Below, in pieces: positions 46,592 through 56,454 of a DNA stretch of 64,000 nucleotides (positions within the stretch are counted from its first letter, which is position 1; every line of letters begins with the position of its first letter). The stretch is from contig JAVVEG010000006.1 in NCBI GenBank assembly GCA_032251455.1, positions 1 through 64,000 of the forward strand. The letters are read 5' to 3'. The notes beneath the pieces were generated by a model, which saw only the letters and a program-made list of their open reading frames with translations, was not told where the DNA came from and ran no database searches. The translations under genes and the position numbers were made by a program. The stretch is from JAVVEG01 sp032251455 (GTDB taxonomy: Bacteria; Pseudomonadota; Gammaproteobacteria; Pseudomonadales; Pseudohongiellaceae).

Positions 46592-47950
46592 CTAGCTCTC
46601 TTTTTCGATACGATTCAGATTATCACGCAATATTGGGCCGTATTCATATTTCCCTGGGCACACATAAGTACACAGTGCCAGATCTTCCTCATCAAGTTCC
46701 AGAGCACCAAGCATTTGTGAAGTCTCTATATCCCCAACAATAAGAGAGCGCAGCAACTGCGTTGGAAGTATATCCAGCGGCATGATTCTCTCGTAACTGC
46801 CAACTGGCACCATTGCTCTCGGACTACCCTGTGTACTGGTATTGAAGGCAAACTTCCTGCTTTTATCCAGGCTGGACAAATAGATACCCAAAGCGGAGTG
46901 CCTGTCAGTGCCTGGTGATAAATAGCCCAGCAAAACCCGTTCACGTCCTTCCTTCAGCGCCGTCACCTGCATATGATATCGACCCAGAAAATCTTCGACA
47001 TCCTGGGCAGTTCGTCCGGACAGCACCGACCCGGAAATTATCCGATTCTCTCCTTCGGCGAGTTCTCCTGCCGCCAGCTCACTGACACAGGCACCCAGGC
47101 GGGTACGCAATAACCGCGGCTGTCTGACCTGAGGACCGGATAAGGCGATAACCCGTTCGGTACTGAGCTGGCCACTGGCAAATAATCTGGCAATGGCCAG
47201 TACATCCTGGTAATTGATGCTCCAGACCGTCTTGTGCAAACCAACCGGATCAAGAAAATGAATATGAGTGCCTGTCAACCCGGCCGGATGCGGCCCCGAA
47301 AAAGTCTCTATGGCGACAGTATCGGCCAGCGCCTGACTTTCCAGACCCTGAAATTGATCCTTGCCCCGACACACCCAGGTCTTGCCCTTGCTCAGTCGGG
47401 CAATGATATTTATGCCATTGATGAAGTCCTCTGCACGCTCGGCAACAATGACTTCGGGGTTGGCTGCCAGGGGATTGCTGTCCATGGCATTGATGAAGAT
47501 GGCATGAGGCATGCTCTCTGGAGCCGGTACCTTGCTGTAGGGGCGGGTTCTGAATGCAGTCCACAAACCTGAATTCACCAGATTCTCGACCAGCTGCTCC
47601 CGACTCGCCGCTGCCAGTGCCGCCTCATCATAGGCCTTGAAACTTATCTGTTCATCGTCCTTGCCATCCAGCTCGATGATAAGCGATTGAAAGGCACGCT
47701 TTTCACCCCGATTGATTGCCTTGACTATTCCGGTCCCAGGGGAGGTATAGCTAACCCCGGGCGTTTTCTTGTCGGTGAACAGTTCCTGCCCCAGCAGGAC
47801 ACGCTCGCCTTCCTTGACATTCATGGTGGGTTTCATTCCAGGGTAGTCCAACCCCAGTACGGCAACGGTATTGACCGATTTTGAATCGTCGATCTGTTGC
47901 TCAGGAGCGCCCGCTATCGGCAAATCCAATCCGCGCTTGATGTTGATCAT
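46592..47950 (-). CDS. nqrA: Na+-NQR subunit A
   Basis: 452-residue peripheral cytoplasmic subunit near the quinone site. It starts INIKRGLDLPIAGAP and has the GxDYPGMKPTM and EGERVLLGQELFTDK segments. First gene of nqrABCDEF-apbE-nqrM; its promoter should lie in 47951-48179. Confidence 0.98.
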   Translation of the reverse strand: MINIKRGLDLPIAGAPEQQIDDSKSVNTVAVLGLDYPGMKPTMNVKEGERVLLGQELFTDKKTPGVSYTSPGTGIVKAINRGEKRAFQSLIIELDGKDDEQISFKAYDEAALAAASREQLVENLVNSGLWTAFRTRPYSKVPAPESMPHAIFINAMDSNPLAANPEVIVAERAEDFINGINIIARLSKGKTWVCRGKDQFQGLESQALADTVAIETFSGPHPAGLTGTHIHFLDPVGLHKTVWSINYQDVLAIARLFASGQLSTERVIALSGPQVRQPRLLRTRLGACVSELAAGELAEGENRIISGSVLSGRTAQDVEDFLGRYHMQVTALKEGRERVLLGYLSPGTDRHSALGIYLSSLDKSRKFAFNTSTQGSPRAMVPVGSYERIMPLDILPTQLLRSLIVGDIETSQMLGALELDEEDLALCTYVCPGKYEYGPILRDNLNRIEKES

Positions 47951-48179
47951 TCAGTGAGCCTGGTAATTTCTGGACAATCTTGAAAAATAACGACATTTTC
48001 AGCACAAGCAATACTGCATTCAATCAATCGATTCAAACGACTGTAGGGAACTTCTGCCTGTCAGGGTCGGGACTCTGGCCGCATTGCACTTCGGGCTGAG
48101 AAATCGCGGGCAATTATAGAGAGGTACACACCAATTTGCCACCGATTTAAACATATTTAATCGGGTGCAGGCCGCGGAG
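47951..48179. other. intergenic region upstream of nqrA
   Basis: 229 bp between the gap stop and nqrA. It contains an imperfect AT-rich palindrome at 48142-48164 (CCGATTTAAA...TTTAATCGG) shortly after the gap stop, which might end gap transcription though no T-run follows. The rest should include the nqr promoter; no clear consensus boxes were seen. Confidence 0.4.
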
Positions 48180-49646
48180 CTACCCTTCTTCTGGATAATG
48201 GCGGTAATTGACCCCAGCCATTTTATAAACCATCCTGACCACCTGATTACAATAACCAAACTCGTTGTCATACCAAAGGTACAGCATGCAACGCCTGCCC
48301 TCGACAATCGTTGCGGTGGAATCAACGATCGCCGCCTCGCGCGAACCCACAAAATCGCTGGAGACCGCATCAGGATCCTGGGTATAGCTGATCTGGTTCT
48401 GTAAATTCGAATGCAGGGCAATCAGCCGCAGAAACTCATTGACCTCCTCTCGGGTGGTCGGTTTCTCCAGATTGAGCATCAGGATTGCCATCGACACATT
48501 GGGGATCGGGACCCGGACGGCGTTGCCGGTCAGTTTGCCGGCAAGCTCGGGGACTGCCTTTACAACCGCCTTGGCGGCACCGGTTTCCGTCAGTACCATG
48601 TTCAAGGCCGCACTGCGACCACGTCGATTGCCGGAATGATAGTTATCAATCAGATTCTGGTCATTGGTGTAGGCATGCACCGTTTCCACATGACCGCTTT
48701 CTATGCCATAACGATCATTGAGCACTTTCAGCACCGGCGCGATGGCATTGGTAGTACAGGACGCTGCCGTGATAAGGGTATCTTCGGGCAGAATCTGATC
48801 TTCATTGATACCATAAACAATGTTCTTGAGGTTGCCCTTGCCCGGAGCGGTCAGCATGACCTTGCTGGCCCCCTTGGATTTGAGATGCCGGGACAAACCT
48901 GCCTCGTCTCGCCAGGAGCCGGTATTGTCAATAATCAGGGCATTTTGAATGCCGTAACTGGTGTAATCGATTTCATCCGGGTTGCTGGCATAAATCACCT
49001 GGATGACATTGCCATTGGCAATCAGGCAGTTGTTTTCCTCATCGATCCGCAAGGTGCCCTGGAAGGCACCATGCACCGAATCCGAGGTAAACAGGCTGGC
49101 CCGCTTCAACAGATCCCCGGGTTTGCCGGGCCGAACCACAATGGCTCTCAGACGCATGATCTCACCCGTACTGGTGCGCTCCACCAGCAAGCGGGCGATC
49201 AAACGACCTATACGGCCAAAGCCATACAATACGATGTCCTGTGATTTTTCAATTGGTTTGGTTTTATCACCGACAAGAGTGCCCAACTCCTGGCGCACAA
49301 ACTCATCGACGCCGAGCGCCGAATCACCCAGAACTTCCTGCTGTTCCATGAACTTTACGGTCAACTTGCCCAAGTCTATCTGGACATGGGCCAGATCGAG
49401 CCTGGCCAGAGCCATCAGGACGGGATGACTTTCAAATTCCGACATCTCGTTGCGGCCAACCTGACGCACAAACCGATGCGACTTCATGATATTGGTCACT
49501 GAGCGATTATGCAGTGCTCGCCCATAGATAAAAATGCCCACATTCCTTTCACTGTACAAACGGCCCACGACAGGAATCATTTCCTGAGCCAGGGCCTCTC
49601 GTTGCTTCCAATCACCAAAATAATCGTCCGGGCTGGGTCGTGTCAC
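48180..49646 (-). CDS. gap: glyceraldehyde-3-phosphate dehydrogenase, long form
   Basis: 488-residue GAPDH of the long type known from Pseudomonas (distinct from canonical ~330-residue GapA). An extra N-terminal helical domain of about 135 residues precedes the NAD-binding GFGRIGR (about 142-148). The catalytic Cys297 is in AASCTTNAIAP, and WYDNEFGYCNQV closes the domain. The start is GTG at 49646 with ACAGG about 9 nt upstream; the open frame extends 42 codons further but those residues are unlike the family. Divergent from mfd. Physiological direction (glycolytic or gluconeogenic) cannot be told. Confidence 0.93.
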   Translation of the reverse strand: MTRPSPDDYFGDWKQREALAQEMIPVVGRLYSERNVGIFIYGRALHNRSVTNIMKSHRFVRQVGRNEMSEFESHPVLMALARLDLAHVQIDLGKLTVKFMEQQEVLGDSALGVDEFVRQELGTLVGDKTKPIEKSQDIVLYGFGRIGRLIARLLVERTSTGEIMRLRAIVVRPGKPGDLLKRASLFTSDSVHGAFQGTLRIDEENNCLIANGNVIQVIYASNPDEIDYTSYGIQNALIIDNTGSWRDEAGLSRHLKSKGASKVMLTAPGKGNLKNIVYGINEDQILPEDTLITAASCTTNAIAPVLKVLNDRYGIESGHVETVHAYTNDQNLIDNYHSGNRRGRSAALNMVLTETGAAKAVVKAVPELAGKLTGNAVRVPIPNVSMAILMLNLEKPTTREEVNEFLRLIALHSNLQNQISYTQDPDAVSSDFVGSREAAIVDSTATIVEGRRCMLYLWYDNEFGYCNQVVRMVYKMAGVNYRHYPEEG

Positions 49647-49842
49647 GGTTGTATACCTGTCAAGTGCTGTAGTTTCAAAGGCAGATATTATCTGTGGATT
49701 GTGGCATGGGTGCAACCTTCCACCAGACCTTCCACCAGACGTGTGGCCGATTCCTGTTCGCAGCCTGCCCATTCCCGGATAAATATGACAGAATACGCGC
49801 CCTCAACCCTTCAGAAACCCGAACAGCAAGGCCGATGGCACG

Positions 49843-52800
49843 ATGACCCTGCCTGATTTTTCAGTTTTACACCCCCCCCTGCCGGCCAGGACTGTCAACA
49901 GGGTGCGACAACTTACCCGCTGGCCAGTACTGCCCGGGAGTGCCGCCAGCCTCAGCATTGCCAGTGCTGCCCAGAACCATGAGGGCCCGGTGCTGGTCAT
50001 CACTGCCTCCAGTGAGGAGGCAGAGCAATTAAGGCGAGAATTGCAGTTTTTCTGCGCCAACTGCAAAGACCTGCCTGTCTATACCTTTCCCGATTGGGAA
50101 ACACTGCCCTACGATAATTTTTCCGCTCACCAGGACATCATCTCCGATCGCCTGCACGCCCTGTATCACCTGCCACTGATGCAAAAAGGCATTCTGATAT
50201 GCCCGGTCAACAGCCTGATGCACAAATTGCCGCCAAGCTACTACATTCAGGCCAACAGCCTGGTACTGGAAAGCGGCCAGAAATTTGATATGAGCGCAAT
50301 GCGCAGCCAGCTTGGCGCTGCCGGTTATCAGTGCGTGGATTCGGTATTTGATCATGGCGAGTTTGCCGTGCGCGGCTCGATCATGGATATCTTCCCCATG
50401 GGCAGTCCGGTGCCCTACCGGATTGATCTGTTTGATGACGAAATTGAGAGCCTACGCCTTTTCGACCCGCAATCGCAACGTTCCCTGCAGTCTATAGACA
50501 GTATCCGCTTGCTGCCCGGCAAGGAGTATCCACTCAATGAACAGGGGATTGCTGCTTTCCGCGCCCGTTTTCGTGAAATTTTTGATATCGATGTTCGTCT
50601 CTGCGGGCTTTATCAGGACATCAGCCAGGGCTTGAATGCTCCCGGCGTGGAATATTACCTGCCTCTTTTTTTTGAAGAACTGCATACCCTGTTTGATTAC
50701 CTGCCCGAATCAACCTGTATTGTCCGTTATGACGAACTGGATGCGGCAGCAGCGCGTTTCTGGTCGGATATTCATACCCGTTATGAGGACAGGCGCCATG
50801 ACCGGCAGCGACCTGTCCTGGAACCCGGCTTGATCTTCCTGCACCAGGACAAACTGTTCGCCCAGCTGAAACACTATCCGACCATCACTCTCAAACGCAG
50901 CTCACTGGATGGCATGGTACCGGATATAACAATCCAGAGCGGGCAGCAGAATCCCCTGGCCAGCCTGACTGACTTGCTGCGCTCAAGGCAAACTCAGCGG
51001 GTATTGTTCTGTGCCGAATCTGCCGGCAGAAGAGAAGCCTTGCTTGACATGCTCAAACCCGCCGGCATTCATCCTGCCAGTGTGGATAGCTGGGAAGAAT
51101 TCCTGCAGGCAAGTGCACCCCTCTGCATTGCCATAGCCCCCATCGACCAGGGGCTGCTGTTGCACAAACCGGATATCATCCTGATTAGCGAAACCCAGTT
51201 ACTGGGCAAACGGGTAGCACAACGTCGCCGGCGACAACGTCAACAAGACAATACCGACTTCATAGTCAGAAACCTGACAGAACTCCACCCGGGTGCGGCC
51301 GTGGTGCATCTGGACCATGGCGTTGGCCGCTATCGAGGCCTGCAGACCCTGAGCATCGATGGCGAGGACATCGAATTCCTGACACTTGAATACGCCAATA
51401 GTGCCAAGCTCTATGTGCCGGTTTCCTCCCTGCACCTCATCAGCCGGTATGGTGGCACTGATCCGGAACTGGCCCCATTGAACCATCTGGGCAACGATCA
51501 ATGGCAAAAGGCCAAGCGCAAGGCTGCAGAAAAAGTGCGAGATGTCGCTGTTGAGTTGCTGGATATCTATGCCAGACGCGAAGCCCGCAAAGGACTCAGC
51601 TATCGTTGCGAAAATATTGATTATGAAAATTTTGCAGCGGGCTTTCCTTTTGAGGAAACCCCGGACCAGCAGGATACCATTACTGCCGTCCTGGATGACA
51701 TGAAATCAGAACGCCCCATGGACCGCCTGATTTGCGGGGATGTGGGCTTCGGTAAAACAGAAGTCGCCATGAGAGCCGCGTTCGTTGCTGTCCAGAATGG
51801 CAAGCAAGTGGCAATCCTGGTTCCTACCACCCTGTTGGCCCAGCAACATTTTGAAAGTTTTCGTGATCGCTTTGCCAACTGGCCGGTAGCAGTGGATATG
51901 CTGTCACGCTTTCGCTCTACCAAACAACAGCAGGAAACCATTGACAGAATTGCCACTGGCCGGGTTGATATCGTGGTAGGCACTCATCGCCTGCTCCAGA
52001 ACTCAATACAGTACAAGGATCTGGGACTGTTGATTATTGATGAAGAACATCGGTTCGGGGTCCAGCAAAAGGAGAAACTCAAATCCCTGCGTGCCAATGT
52101 GGATATCCTCACGCTGACCGCCACGCCGATTCCGCGCACCCTCAACCTTGCCATGTCCGGTGCTCGCGATCTGTCGCTGATCGTCACCCCGCCCTCGCGG
52201 CGCCTGTCGGTAAAAACCTTTGTTCGGGAAAAACAGGACAGCCTGATCAAGGAAGCTGTCATGCGCGAACTGCTGCGTGGGGGGCAGGTGTTCTATTTGC
52301 ATAATGAAGTAAAAACCATTGAAAAATCCGCAGCACACCTGCATGAATTGATTCCAGAGGCCAGGGTATGTGTCGCTCACGGCCAGTTGCCTGAACGCGA
52401 ACTGGAACAGGTGATGGCTGATTTCTACCACCGGCGCCACAACATCCTGGTCTGCTCCACCATTATTGAAACCGGCATTGATATTCCCAATGCCAATACT
52501 ATCATCATTGACCGTGCTGACCAGCTTGGCCTGGCCCAGCTCCATCAATTACGGGGCCGCGTGGGCCGCTCCCATCACCAGGCCTATGCCTACCTGCTGA
52601 TCCCTGATCAGAAAAGCATGACTCCCGACGCCATCAAGCGTATCGAGGCCATCTCGGCAGCCAGTACGCTCGGTGCCGGGTTCACCCTGGCCAGCCATGA
52701 CCTGGAAATCCGTGGCGCCGGAGAAATTCTCGGTGAGGAGCAAACCGGGCATTTACAGAAGATTGGTTTCACACTGTATACGGAAATGCTGGAAGAGGCG

Positions 52801-53310
52801 GTCAAGGCCATCAGGGAAGGTCGCACTCCCAATATTGAAATGGCCTTGCAGGCTGGTGTTGAAATTACCTTGCGGGTACCCGCGCTGATTCCCGAGGATT
52901 ATCTGCCGGATATACACAACCGGCTGATCCTGTACAAGCGTATTGCCAGCGCTGCCTGCGAAGACGATCTGCGCGATCTTCAGATTGAAATGATCGATCG
53001 TTTTGGCCTGTTGCCGCCGCAGACCCATTTGCTGTTTCGGGTCACTGCCCTTAGATTGCGCGCAGAACACTTCGGCATCAGCCGGATCGATGCCAATGTG
53101 GAAACCGGCAAGCTCATCTTCAGCCAGCAAACCCGGGTCGATCCCGCCTCTCTGGTTGAGCTGGTACAGAAGCAATCACAGCACTGCCGGCTGAGCGGCC
53201 CGAATCAGCTGCAATTCAGCCATAACTGTCGTGACGGCGAGGCCCGGATCGACTTCATCAATCGCCTGCTCGATCATTTGCGCCTGCAGGCCACGCCGGC
53301 GAAGCTGTAG
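49843..53310 (+). CDS. mfd: transcription-repair coupling factor
   Basis: Removes stalled RNA polymerase from DNA lesions and recruits UvrA. The 1155-residue protein has a UvrB-like N-terminal module, an RNAP-interaction domain (HPGAAVVHLDHGVGRYRGL), an SF2 translocase with Walker A GDVGFGKTEV, the DEEH box (IIDEEHRFGV) and RGRVGRS motif VI, and a C-terminal TRCF domain. Length is normal. Divergent from gap. Confidence 0.99.
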   Translation: MTLPDFSVLHPPLPARTVNRVRQLTRWPVLPGSAASLSIASAAQNHEGPVLVITASSEEAEQLRRELQFFCANCKDLPVYTFPDWETLPYDNFSAHQDIISDRLHALYHLPLMQKGILICPVNSLMHKLPPSYYIQANSLVLESGQKFDMSAMRSQLGAAGYQCVDSVFDHGEFAVRGSIMDIFPMGSPVPYRIDLFDDEIESLRLFDPQSQRSLQSIDSIRLLPGKEYPLNEQGIAAFRARFREIFDIDVRLCGLYQDISQGLNAPGVEYYLPLFFEELHTLFDYLPESTCIVRYDELDAAAARFWSDIHTRYEDRRHDRQRPVLEPGLIFLHQDKLFAQLKHYPTITLKRSSLDGMVPDITIQSGQQNPLASLTDLLRSRQTQRVLFCAESAGRREALLDMLKPAGIHPASVDSWEEFLQASAPLCIAIAPIDQGLLLHKPDIILISETQLLGKRVAQRRRRQRQQDNTDFIVRNLTELHPGAAVVHLDHGVGRYRGLQTLSIDGEDIEFLTLEYANSAKLYVPVSSLHLISRYGGTDPELAPLNHLGNDQWQKAKRKAAEKVRDVAVELLDIYARREARKGLSYRCENIDYENFAAGFPFEETPDQQDTITAVLDDMKSERPMDRLICGDVGFGKTEVAMRAAFVAVQNGKQVAILVPTTLLAQQHFESFRDRFANWPVAVDMLSRFRSTKQQQETIDRIATGRVDIVVGTHRLLQNSIQYKDLGLLIIDEEHRFGVQQKEKLKSLRANVDILTLTATPIPRTLNLAMSGARDLSLIVTPPSRRLSVKTFVREKQDSLIKEAVMRELLRGGQVFYLHNEVKTIEKSAAHLHELIPEARVCVAHGQLPERELEQVMADFYHRRHNILVCSTIIETGIDIPNANTIIIDRADQLGLAQLHQLRGRVGRSHHQAYAYLLIPDQKSMTPDAIKRIEAISAASTLGAGFTLASHDLEIRGAGEILGEEQTGHLQKIGFTLYTEMLEEAVKAIREGRTPNIEMALQAGVEITLRVPALIPEDYLPDIHNRLILYKRIASAACEDDLRDLQIEMIDRFGLLPPQTHLLFRVTALRLRAEHFGISRIDANVETGKLIFSQQTRVDPASLVELVQKQSQHCRLSGPNQLQFSHNCRDGEARIDFINRLLDHLRLQATPAKL

Positions 53311-53382
53311 CCAACTGGTTTTTTACAGTAAACTGCAGCCTTGACCAAACATGACAGACCAATCCGGAGATGCTCACGGATC

Positions 53383-54417
53383 ATGCTAACGCCGTACCCA
53401 GACTCCCTGCCTGATACCAGTCCTGCCAGCCCTGCACGCCCATTCCCGGGCTCCAGCCTTATCTGGGTGCTGCTTGCAATCCTGTCCGCCCTGCCAGCCT
53501 CTGCCCTGGCTCAGGCACCACAGGAGCGCTGGTTTCAGGTTGAAGTGAGTATTTTTACCCACACCGGGTTCAACCCGGACAGCAACCTCGCCGGGCGCGA
53601 ACGCTGGCCGGAAGACACCAGTGCTGTCCGCTACCCGCGCAATCTGCGCAAGCTGGCCACCCTGAGCGATGCGCTCAAGCTGAGCGACTGGTCTGTCCTC
53701 AACTCCACCGAGGCATCGAACCCTCTCGCTGCAGTCATTGACGATCCAGCCCCGCGGCTGGTAGGCCCCCGCCCTTTTGCACCGGCGCCCGATTTTGCCC
53801 TGCCCGATGTCACGCGTGAGGCCTTTCTCAGATTACCGGCAACCGAGCATGAATTTACCGATACCAATCGTGTACTTTCCAACTCGGCATCACACCGTCT
53901 GCTCTACCACGCCGCCTGGCGACAGGTGGTCCGCCAGCCCGGGGCCAGCCCCTGGATTGCAGTCAGCGGTGGCAACAGCTTTGCCAGCCGGCATGAACTG
54001 GAAGGCAGTATCCGTTTCAGGTTCAATCCCAATGAGGATCGGGTGGTCATCGACGCGGATGTCTGGTTGATACACTACAGTTCTATTCCACAAGGAGAGT
54101 TTCTACGTCTGCCGGAATTGCCTGCAAGCCTGCGGGACACCCAGGCCGGGCAGGCTGGTGCAGCAACTGCAGACAACCGCCTTGAACCTGGCCCCGTGCG
54201 TCTGTTCCGCATGCAACAAAGCCGGGATATGCGCAGTAATGAGTTTCACTATCTGGACCATCCAGCTTTTGGCATTGTCGTGATGGTCAGGCCCTACCAG
54301 CCTCCTGCTCTGCCAGAACCAGCGCTTGAGCCCCTGGAACCCGACCCTGCAGCCACTACTGAGCAGTCCCCGCTTCAACTGCCTGATTCTGCTCCCGCTG
54401 TTGCCCCCATTCGATAA
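53383..54417 (+). CDS. CsiV family protein
   Basis: 344-residue exported protein downstream of mfd. The N-terminal signal peptide (a hydrophobic SLIWVLLAILSALPASALAQ stretch) precedes the family hallmark WFQVEVSIF. CsiV of Vibrio cholerae is a periplasmic peptidoglycan-binding protein needed against non-canonical D-amino acids. The start chosen is ATG at 53383; TTG at 53341 would add 14 residues. The 3' end overlaps the convergent phosphorylase gene by 62 bp. Confidence 0.85.
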   Translation: MLTPYPDSLPDTSPASPARPFPGSSLIWVLLAILSALPASALAQAPQERWFQVEVSIFTHTGFNPDSNLAGRERWPEDTSAVRYPRNLRKLATLSDALKLSDWSVLNSTEASNPLAAVIDDPAPRLVGPRPFAPAPDFALPDVTREAFLRLPATEHEFTDTNRVLSNSASHRLLYHAAWRQVVRQPGASPWIAVSGGNSFASRHELEGSIRFRFNPNEDRVVIDADVWLIHYSSIPQGEFLRLPELPASLRDTQAGQAGAATADNRLEPGPVRLFRMQQSRDMRSNEFHYLDHPAFGIVVMVRPYQPPALPEPALEPLEPDPAATTEQSPLQLPDSAPAVAPIR

Positions 54418-55141
54418 TGACCCGCGCCAGGATATGGAGTACCCGCTGCATACCCGAATTCAGCACCGCAGTAATCGCCGCCATGGTAATGACCTCCTCT
54501 CCCAGCCCCGCCGCCAGATTGACCGAAAGGGCTATACAGGCATAAGGCAAGCCCAGCTCACGGGCCAGGGCAGCTTCAGGCATACCGGTCATGCCCACCA
54601 TGTCACAGCCATCACGCTGCAAACGCTGCACTTCAGCCATTGATTCCAGGCGTGGCCCCTGGGTACAGGCATAAACTCCACGGGCAAGCAGCTGAAGCCG
54701 CGCCTCACGCTGTGCCGAAGCAATCAGCAGTTGGCGCAGGCTGGCATCGTAGGGAGCGGTAAAATCGATATGTTCCACCTGGCCGTTCTGCCCGTCGAAA
54801 AAGGTATGCTCCCGCCCCCAGGTATAATCGATTATCTGCTCGGGGATGGCGATGGCACCAGGCACCAGAACAGGATCAATTCCGCCAACGGCATTCACCG
54901 CAATAACAGCCTGGCAGCCAAGCTGATGCAAAGCCTGCATATTGGCCCGGTAGTTGATGCGATGGGGAGGCACAACATGCCCCTTGCCATGGCGGGGCAG
55001 GAAGGCCAGCCTGTTACCAGCAAAATGACCACAACTGATACTGACCGGTTTGCTGTCATAGGGTGTTTGCACTGCCACTTCCTCAATATCGGTCAAACCC
55101 ATCATCCGGTTCAGGCCGGTTCCACCAATTACACCCATCAT
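54356..55141 (-). CDS. S-methyl-5'-thioinosine phosphorylase / MTAP-PNP family
   Basis: 261-residue purine nucleoside phosphorylase of the MTAP subfamily. It begins GVIGGTGLNRM, with LPRHGKGH, PHRINYRAN, TQGPRLES and DMVGMTGMPEAALARELG. In P. aeruginosa the homologue (PA3004) acts on methylthioinosine in methionine salvage; the same role is inferred here. The convergent 62-bp overlap with csiV affects both C-termini. Confidence 0.88.
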   Translation of the reverse strand: MMGVIGGTGLNRMMGLTDIEEVAVQTPYDSKPVSISCGHFAGNRLAFLPRHGKGHVVPPHRINYRANMQALHQLGCQAVIAVNAVGGIDPVLVPGAIAIPEQIIDYTWGREHTFFDGQNGQVEHIDFTAPYDASLRQLLIASAQREARLQLLARGVYACTQGPRLESMAEVQRLQRDGCDMVGMTGMPEAALARELGLPYACIALSVNLAAGLGEEVITMAAITAVLNSGMQRVLHILARVIIEWGQQREQNQAVEAGTAQ

Positions 55142-55202
55142 CGTTTTGCCAGTCTCCCATCTCTGTTTTCCACATCAATGCGGCGCAGTATAGCAATAAA
55201 CC

Positions 55203-56450
55203 ATGTTATTCTGTGCCCCGAATCCGCAGAGCTGCCCAGTACGGAGACCCATCATCATTAGTGACAATATCCTGTCTTCCCACAAGCCGGAAAAAGCCTC
55301 GCAGCCAGCCCGCTGTATCGCAGTCAGCAGCGGCAAGGGCGGTGTTGGCAAAACCAGTATCAGTACCAATCTGGCCCTGGCGCTCTCGCTGCAGGGTAAA
55401 CGCGTCTGTGTTTTTGATGCCGATACCAGCCTGGCCAATGTCAATATCCTGCTCAATCTGCACCCTGAGAACACGCTGGAACAATTGCTGAACGGCAGCT
55501 GCACCCTGGAGCAGATAATCCTCACAGGGCCAGCTGGCATTCATGTGATACCAGCCGCCTCTGGCATTGCCGAACTCAGCACCCTGTCTGCATCACAACA
55601 ACATATACTAGTCAGTAGCCTGAAGGAGCTCGAACAGAATTACGATTACCTGATCATCGATACGGCGGCGGGCATTGCCGAAAATGTGCTGGTCTTCCTG
55701 CAGGCAGTGCAGCATTGCCTGCTGGTCATCACGCCTGAACCCACCTCGCTGACCGATGCCTTTGCCCTGCTCAAGGTCATGCGCCACCGGCGGGCCAGCA
55801 ACAGTTACCATGTTCTGGTCAATATGGCCGACAGCTATCCGGAAAGCGTGGACATGTACAAAAGACTGTCCGGAGCTGCCAGCAAATACCTGCGGCTGTC
55901 CCTGAACTATTTTGGCTATCTGCCTAGGGATACGGCCATGCGCAAGGCAGTACAGCAACAGGTACCCGTGCTGATAAGCTACCCGGGCTCCGCGGCAAGC
56001 CACCGTTTTCAATCGCTTGGCGAAAGTATCCATCGCCTGTTTTCCACGGACTCTGCTTACCCGCAGTTTTCCCGGTTCTGGGAAGAACAGCTGCAGGCCT
56101 CCTTGCCACAAGACACAGCGATGAGTGCCAGGAACCGGACCCCCGCAGGCGCAGCCACTAAAGCGCAAAAACGCCGCAGCAGCCACACCAATCCCACAAC
56201 AGCCCGCCCCGGCTACCCCAAGACCCATATCATCAGGCTGCAGCAGCATATGGTGCAGCTGATCAAGAGTCGCTCCCTATCCGGCAATGCCATGCAAAGC
56301 CTGTTGGCCTCCTTGCTGCGTTGTGCCGACAGGTATTACCCGGAACTGGATACAGAACAGTTGACCAAGACCCGTGCGCATTTGGGTCACAAGGAGCACC
56401 AACTGCGACAGCAAGCCAGAACCGGCTCACAAACCGGACAAGGATATTGA
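55203..56450 (+). CDS. MinD/ParA-family ATPase with C-terminal extension
   Basis: 415-residue P-loop ATPase with the deviant Walker A SSGKGGVGKTS (about 42-52), switch II-like DTAAGIAEN and DADTSLANVN. The ATPase core most resembles FleN/FlhG-type MinD relatives. The last ~120 residues are an added region: a basic, Ala/Arg-rich linker (about 300-340) then a helical segment (HIIRLQQHMVQLIKSRSLSG). No flagellar gene is nearby. The next gene, fkbM, starts 5 bp later. It might position a surface glycan or other polar complex; the function is not established. Confidence 0.8.
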   Translation: MLFCAPNPQSCPVRRPIIISDNILSSHKPEKASQPARCIAVSSGKGGVGKTSISTNLALALSLQGKRVCVFDADTSLANVNILLNLHPENTLEQLLNGSCTLEQIILTGPAGIHVIPAASGIAELSTLSASQQHILVSSLKELEQNYDYLIIDTAAGIAENVLVFLQAVQHCLLVITPEPTSLTDAFALLKVMRHRRASNSYHVLVNMADSYPESVDMYKRLSGAASKYLRLSLNYFGYLPRDTAMRKAVQQQVPVLISYPGSAASHRFQSLGESIHRLFSTDSAYPQFSRFWEEQLQASLPQDTAMSARNRTPAGAATKAQKRRSSHTNPTTARPGYPKTHIIRLQQHMVQLIKSRSLSGNAMQSLLASLLRCADRYYPELDTEQLTKTRAHLGHKEHQLRQQARTGSQTGQGY

Positions 56451-56454
56451 TTCC

